From: Clostridiales bacterium
GTDB lineage: Bacteria; Bacillota; Clostridia; Tissierellales; Sedimentibacteraceae
Assembly: GCA_003457065.1 (NCBI GenBank)
Contig: DMJQ01000133.1
Span: 425 to 8,077 of the forward strand
Direction of reading: 5' to 3'
Length of the DNA stretch: 7,653 nt
Both the position numbers and the translations under genes were made by a program. Under the pieces are notes generated by a model. It was given only the letters and a program-made list of their open reading frames with translations, had not been told where the DNA came from and did no database searches. Shown one piece after another: positions 4,912-7,653 of this stretch; within the stretch, counting starts at the first letter, position 1; the number at the start of each line of letters is the position of its first letter.

Positions 4912-6528
4912 ATGAAGAAAAGTAAAATCAATATTTTTGCTTTAGCTTTAGCGGGAGCTCTTGTAGTTGGCTCCTTAGCAGGATGTGGTAGCAAAGCTGC
5001 TGAAACTCCTGCCGAGAGCCAAAAGCCTGCAGAAAGCGGCGCTCCAGCAGCTGAAAGCAGCAAACCGGAAGAAAGCAAGACTCCAGCAGCTGCTCCTGCA
5101 AAAGATTCCATCATAATCGCTACTGAAAACGAAACTCCTTCTTTAACAGTTGAAGGACACAACGCAGTTGCAGGCGATTACATGAACCGTCTTACACATA
5201 ACGGTTTGATGAAGACAGGCATGGACCTTGAACCAGAACTTGATTTAGCTGAATCCATCGAAGCCGATGCAAACGATCCGCTTATATGGCACGTTAAATT
5301 AAGAGAAGGCGTTAAATTCCATGACGGCACTGAAATGAAAGCTGAAGACGTTAAAGCTTCTCTTGACCAGGCCCGTGTAGCTCCACAGGTTGCTCAGTAC
5401 ACAAAGACAGTTACAGAAGTTACCATAGTTGACGACTATAACATTGATCTTCACACTGCTACACCATCAGCTACGCTCCTTTCAGACCTTACTCACCACG
5501 GTAACTACATCTATCCAAAGGCTTTAATCGACTCCGGTAACGATTTCAACGCTAATCCTATCGGAACTGGTCCTTACAAGTTTAAGGAATGGGTATTCGG
5601 CGACAAGCTTGTATTCGAAGCTTTCGATGAATATTTCAACCAGGACGAAAAAGCTGCTATCAAGAATATGACATGGCAAGTAATTCCTGAAGGTTCTTCA
5701 AGATCTATCGCTCTTGAAACCGGCGATGCTGACTTCGTAGTTGAAGTTGCTACTACAGACCTTCCAAGACTTGAAGCAAACCCTGACATCACAGTATTAA
5801 TGGTTCCAGGAACTTCTCATAACTTCCTTATGATTAATAACGAGAGAGCTCCTTTTGACAATCAACTTTTCAGAAAAGCTCTTGACAGCGCTATTGATAA
5901 AGAATCCGTTGTTATGGGTGCTTTAGACGGTCTTGCTGATCCAGTTTACACTCAGGTTCCTATGGGCTTCAAGGGAACATCTGAAGAAAACATTAATTCC
6001 TATGACGTTGAAAAAGCAAAACAATACTTAGCAGAATCTGGTATTGATCCTGCAAGCGTATCCTTCTCAGTAATCTGTTCAAACGACCAGAAAGCTCGTT
6101 GTGCGGAAATTATCCAGGCTAACCTTCTTGAAATCGGAATTAAGATGGATATTGAACGTATGGACCTTGCTACTTACCTTGACGTTACTGCAAAAGGCGA
6201 TTATGATGCATCTATCGGCGGATACACTTCAAGTACATTGCTTGCTTACTTAAACGGTGTTTTCCACTCAAAATCAATCAATGCATCTAACAAAACACGT
6301 ACAAATATTCCTGAGGTTGACGCTTTAATCGATAAGGCTTCCGCAACAATAGATGAGGCAGAAAGAATAGGATATCTTGAAGAAGTTACTGCATTACTTA
6401 ATGACAATACTCCTCAGATCCCTGTTTACCAGGATACAGTTAAGAGAGCATACAATGCGAAACTTGGCGGCGTAGAAGTTAGCGCTTCCGGTACATTGTT
6501 CTTCAACAAAGTTTTCTGGACTGAATAA
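4912..6528 (+). CDS. ABC transporter substrate-binding lipoprotein, family 5 (peptide/nickel type)
   Basis: The 538-residue product starts with a lipoprotein signal peptide: MKKSK, a hydrophobic core, then lipobox LAGC with Cys25 as the lipid-anchored residue. A flexible Ala/Pro/Glu/Ser/Lys linker (about 26-64, with repeated PAES/PEES-like units) tethers the binding domain outside the membrane. Family 5 hallmarks follow: IWHVKLREGVKFHDGTEMKAEDV, NPIGTGPYKFKEW, and the late domain with FRKALDSAIDKE and the IPVYQDT end. Such proteins capture oligo- or dipeptides, glutathione, nickel chelates or similar ligands and deliver them to DppB/DppC-type permeases; the ligand cannot be read from the sequence. 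The permease gene downstream supports a peptide-type importer. GAGGTG precedes ATG 4912 at good spacing, and a promoter lies about 120 nt upstream. The frame is intact and of normal length. Codons such as GCT, CTT and CGT are more common than in the helicase, which fits high expression. Confidence 0.95.
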   Translation: MKKSKINIFALALAGALVVGSLAGCGSKAAETPAESQKPAESGAPAAESSKPEESKTPAAAPAKDSIIIATENETPSLTVEGHNAVAGDYMNRLTHNGLMKTGMDLEPELDLAESIEADANDPLIWHVKLREGVKFHDGTEMKAEDVKASLDQARVAPQVAQYTKTVTEVTIVDDYNIDLHTATPSATLLSDLTHHGNYIYPKALIDSGNDFNANPIGTGPYKFKEWVFGDKLVFEAFDEYFNQDEKAAIKNMTWQVIPEGSSRSIALETGDADFVVEVATTDLPRLEANPDITVLMVPGTSHNFLMINNERAPFDNQLFRKALDSAIDKESVVMGALDGLADPVYTQVPMGFKGTSEENINSYDVEKAKQYLAESGIDPASVSFSVICSNDQKARCAEIIQANLLEIGIKMDIERMDLATYLDVTAKGDYDASIGGYTSSTLLAYLNGVFHSKSINASNKTRTNIPEVDALIDKASATIDEAERIGYLEEVTALLNDNTPQIPVYQDTVKRAYNAKLGGVEVSASGTLFFNKVFWTE

Positions 6529-6542
6529 TTTTATGTTTTAAA

Positions 6543-6607
6543 AAGCCACTATATTCATTTTGCCTGCCCAGTTCTTTTGTTCTGGGCAGGAAGTGGCTTA
6601 ATTTTTT
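6543..6607 (+). terminator. Strong two-tier intrinsic terminator after the binding-protein gene
   Basis: The outer stem AAGCCACT (6543-6550) pairs with AGTGGCTT (6592-6599). The inner stem CCTGCCCAG (6563-6571) pairs with CTGGGCAGG (6582-6590) around a 10-nt loop. The left side has 12 unpaired bases between the stems and the right side has one. Six Ts at 6602-6607 follow. It lies 14 nt after the stop codon and between two genes of one transporter, so it probably attenuates transcription into the permease or protects the 3' end of the binding-protein mRNA. Confidence 0.85.
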
Positions 6608-6900
6608 GAAATTCTATAATAAAGTATTTTTATGCAGTTTACTTTTATATTTATTAACAGTTTTATCCATTAATACCTTATGTTTTAAATTTCTAGTTTT
6701 AAAAGTAATTTTTAGCATTATAGTGACAGTGGATTAAGTCTTAAAATCTATGGGTATTTTACCGGAAAAATGAAATTCGGCGCTTATGCAAAGAAATGTT
6801 TTTTACGGCAAAATAGGCTAGCGTTTTAAGCTTTAATACATCCGTTATCAGCCAATAATCTTTTTACTTATTACCTGCAAAAGGTAATGAAGGAGGAAAC
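6608..6900. other. Gap of about 290 nt between terminator and permease; no gene seen
   Basis: No credible gene is present on either strand. A marginal promoter pair exists: TTAACA 6654-6659, then TATGTT 6679-6684, with 19-nt spacing. A bare TATAAT at 6615-6620 has no fitting -35 box. The half-site TTTTACCGG (6757-6765) resembles, in inverse orientation, the palindrome in the binding-protein leader. A hairpin at 6870-6888 and the ribosome site AAGGAGG (6890-6896) precede the permease ATG. Confidence 0.5.
6870..6888 (+). promoter_or_regulatory. Hairpin abutting the permease ribosome-binding site
   Basis: ATTACCT (6870-6876) and AGGTAAT (6882-6888) form a perfect 7-bp stem with loop GCAAA. The stem ends one base before AAGGAGG (6890-6896), which lies only 4 nt from ATG 6901. 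The hairpin could limit or position ribosome loading; no partner sequence that would release it was seen. Confidence 0.45.
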
Positions 6901-7653
6901 ATGTGGAAATATATTCTTAAAAGATTGCTAACACTTATTCCGGTTATTATCGGCGTTACCATGATAGTTTATCTGATATTAAACTTAGCTCCTGGCGACC
7001 CTGCGAAAACAATCCTCGGTGACCAGGCTACCCCTGAAGCTATAGAGCAGCTTCGTGAAGAAATGGGCTTAAATGACCCTGTTTTCGTTCAATACGGCAG
7101 ATACATGCTTAAGCTTGCTCAGTTTGACATGGGAAATGGATATAAAAATGGCGTTCCTGTTATTCAGGAGGTTAGTGCCAGATTCCCAAATACAATTAAG
7201 CTTGCTATTACAGCGAGCCTTATAACCATCGTTCTTGCTATACCACTTGGTATATTTGCTGCGATTAAACAGAACACTTTATTCGACGGCATCAGTATGG
7301 TAATTGCCCTTATCGGCGTTTCCATGCCTATTTTCTGGGTTGGTTTGCTTTTGATCTTACTCTTCTCCTTAAAATTAGGCTGGTTCCCTGCCGCAGGTGC
7401 CCAAGGCTGGAAGTCTCTCGTTCTTCCATCCATAGCCCTCGGATTTATGCATATGGCTACAATTGCACGTACTACCCGTTCTTCCATGCTTGAAGTTATC
7501 AGGCAGGACTACATAAGAACAGCAAGGTCAAAAGGCCTTTCAAACATGGTTGTTATACGTAAACATGCGCTTAAAAACGCCATGATACCTACCGTTACAA
7601 TGATAGGTCTTCAGATGGGCGGTATGTTAAGCGGTTCCGTTCTTACAGAATCT
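6901..7653 (+). CDS. ABC transporter permease, DppB/OppB type (3' end outside window)
   Basis: The frame is open from ATG 6901 to the right edge, giving the first 251 residues of a protein usually about 305-340 long. The N-terminus MWKYILKRLLTLIPVIIGVT and the following LAPGDPA are typical of the first permease of peptide-type importers. A soluble stretch (about 32-95) with TPEAIEQLREEMGLNDP precedes transmembrane helices at about 99-121, 132-158 and 172-190. The EAA-type cytoplasmic loop (about 201-222: DYIRTARSKGLS, then RKHALKNAMIP) contacts the ATPase subunit. A further helix begins near 230 and is cut off. It would form a heterodimeric channel with a DppC-like partner, expected just downstream along with ATPase genes. 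The strong AAGGAGG supports the start. It belongs to the same importer as the upstream binding protein, separated by a 372-nt gap with a terminator. Confidence 0.95.
   Translation, partial: MWKYILKRLLTLIPVIIGVTMIVYLILNLAPGDPAKTILGDQATPEAIEQLREEMGLNDPVFVQYGRYMLKLAQFDMGNGYKNGVPVIQEVSARFPNTIKLAITASLITIVLAIPLGIFAAIKQNTLFDGISMVIALIGVSMPIFWVGLLLILLFSLKLGWFPAAGAQGWKSLVLPSIALGFMHMATIARTTRSSMLEVIRQDYIRTARSKGLSNMVVIRKHALKNAMIPTVTMIGLQMGGMLSGSVLTES

Noticed and set aside
4725..5162. Minus-strand 145-codon frame over the start of the binding-protein gene
   Set aside because: The Ala/Leu/Ser-rich part is the reverse complement of the Ala/Pro/Glu linker and signal peptide; the remainder is AT-rich leader. 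No promoter or ribosome site was seen.
7164..7487. Minus-strand 107-codon frame over the permease
   Set aside because: It is antisense to a clear membrane permease with no independent start signals.
1..7653. CRISPR array, tRNA, rRNA, transposase, phage or toxin-antitoxin module
   Set aside because: No spaced direct repeats, no cloverleaf or rRNA signature sequences, and no protein frame resembling mobile-element or toxin families was seen on either strand.

Overview
The window looks like a piece of chromosome from a low-GC Gram-positive anaerobe, most likely class Clostridia. This is an inference from the AT-rich intergenic DNA, the GGAGG-type ribosome sites, the TTG start of the MBL gene, a long-linker lipoprotein solute binder, and a DEAD-box helicase with a DbpA-type RNA-binding tail. 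No genus is claimed.

Layout. (1) 1-1056, plus strand: the 3' end of lemA overlaps by one base a TPM-domain (YgcG-like) membrane protein with a signal peptide and a very glycine-rich tail; together they form an envelope-associated operon. (2) 1057-1251: the gap between convergent genes holds a 112-bp element bounded by perfect 16-bp inverted repeats. (3) 1252-2725, minus strand: three tandem genes or ORFs. In transcription order they are an MBL-fold hydrolase (TTG start), an unrecognised 62-codon ORF that begins directly after its stop codon, and an unrecognised protein with a striking Asp/Glu/Tyr-rich tract. (4) 2726-2941: two back-to-back sigma-A-type promoters with -35 boxes only 7 bp apart, driving the MBL gene leftward and the helicase rightward. 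(5) 2942-4579: a DEAD-box RNA helicase that is complete in all motifs but is cut by one in-frame TAA between the DEAD motif and the SAT motif. (6) 4580-4911: a promoter and a leader with two hairpins or palindromes. (7) 4912-7653: a family 5 (peptide-type) ABC transporter solute-binding lipoprotein, a strong two-tier terminator, a gap of about 290 nt with no clear gene, and the first 251 codons of the DppB/OppB-type permease, which runs off the window.

How the genes work together: the only clear multi-gene machine is the peptide-type importer, whose binding protein is separated from its permease by a terminator. That arrangement fits making more binding protein than membrane subunits. LemA and the TPM protein form a familiar pair whose exact role is not settled. 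I did not find convincing evidence of a new multi-gene system. The best leads are the nonsense-interrupted helicase, the 112-bp palindromic element and the acidic-tract protein.
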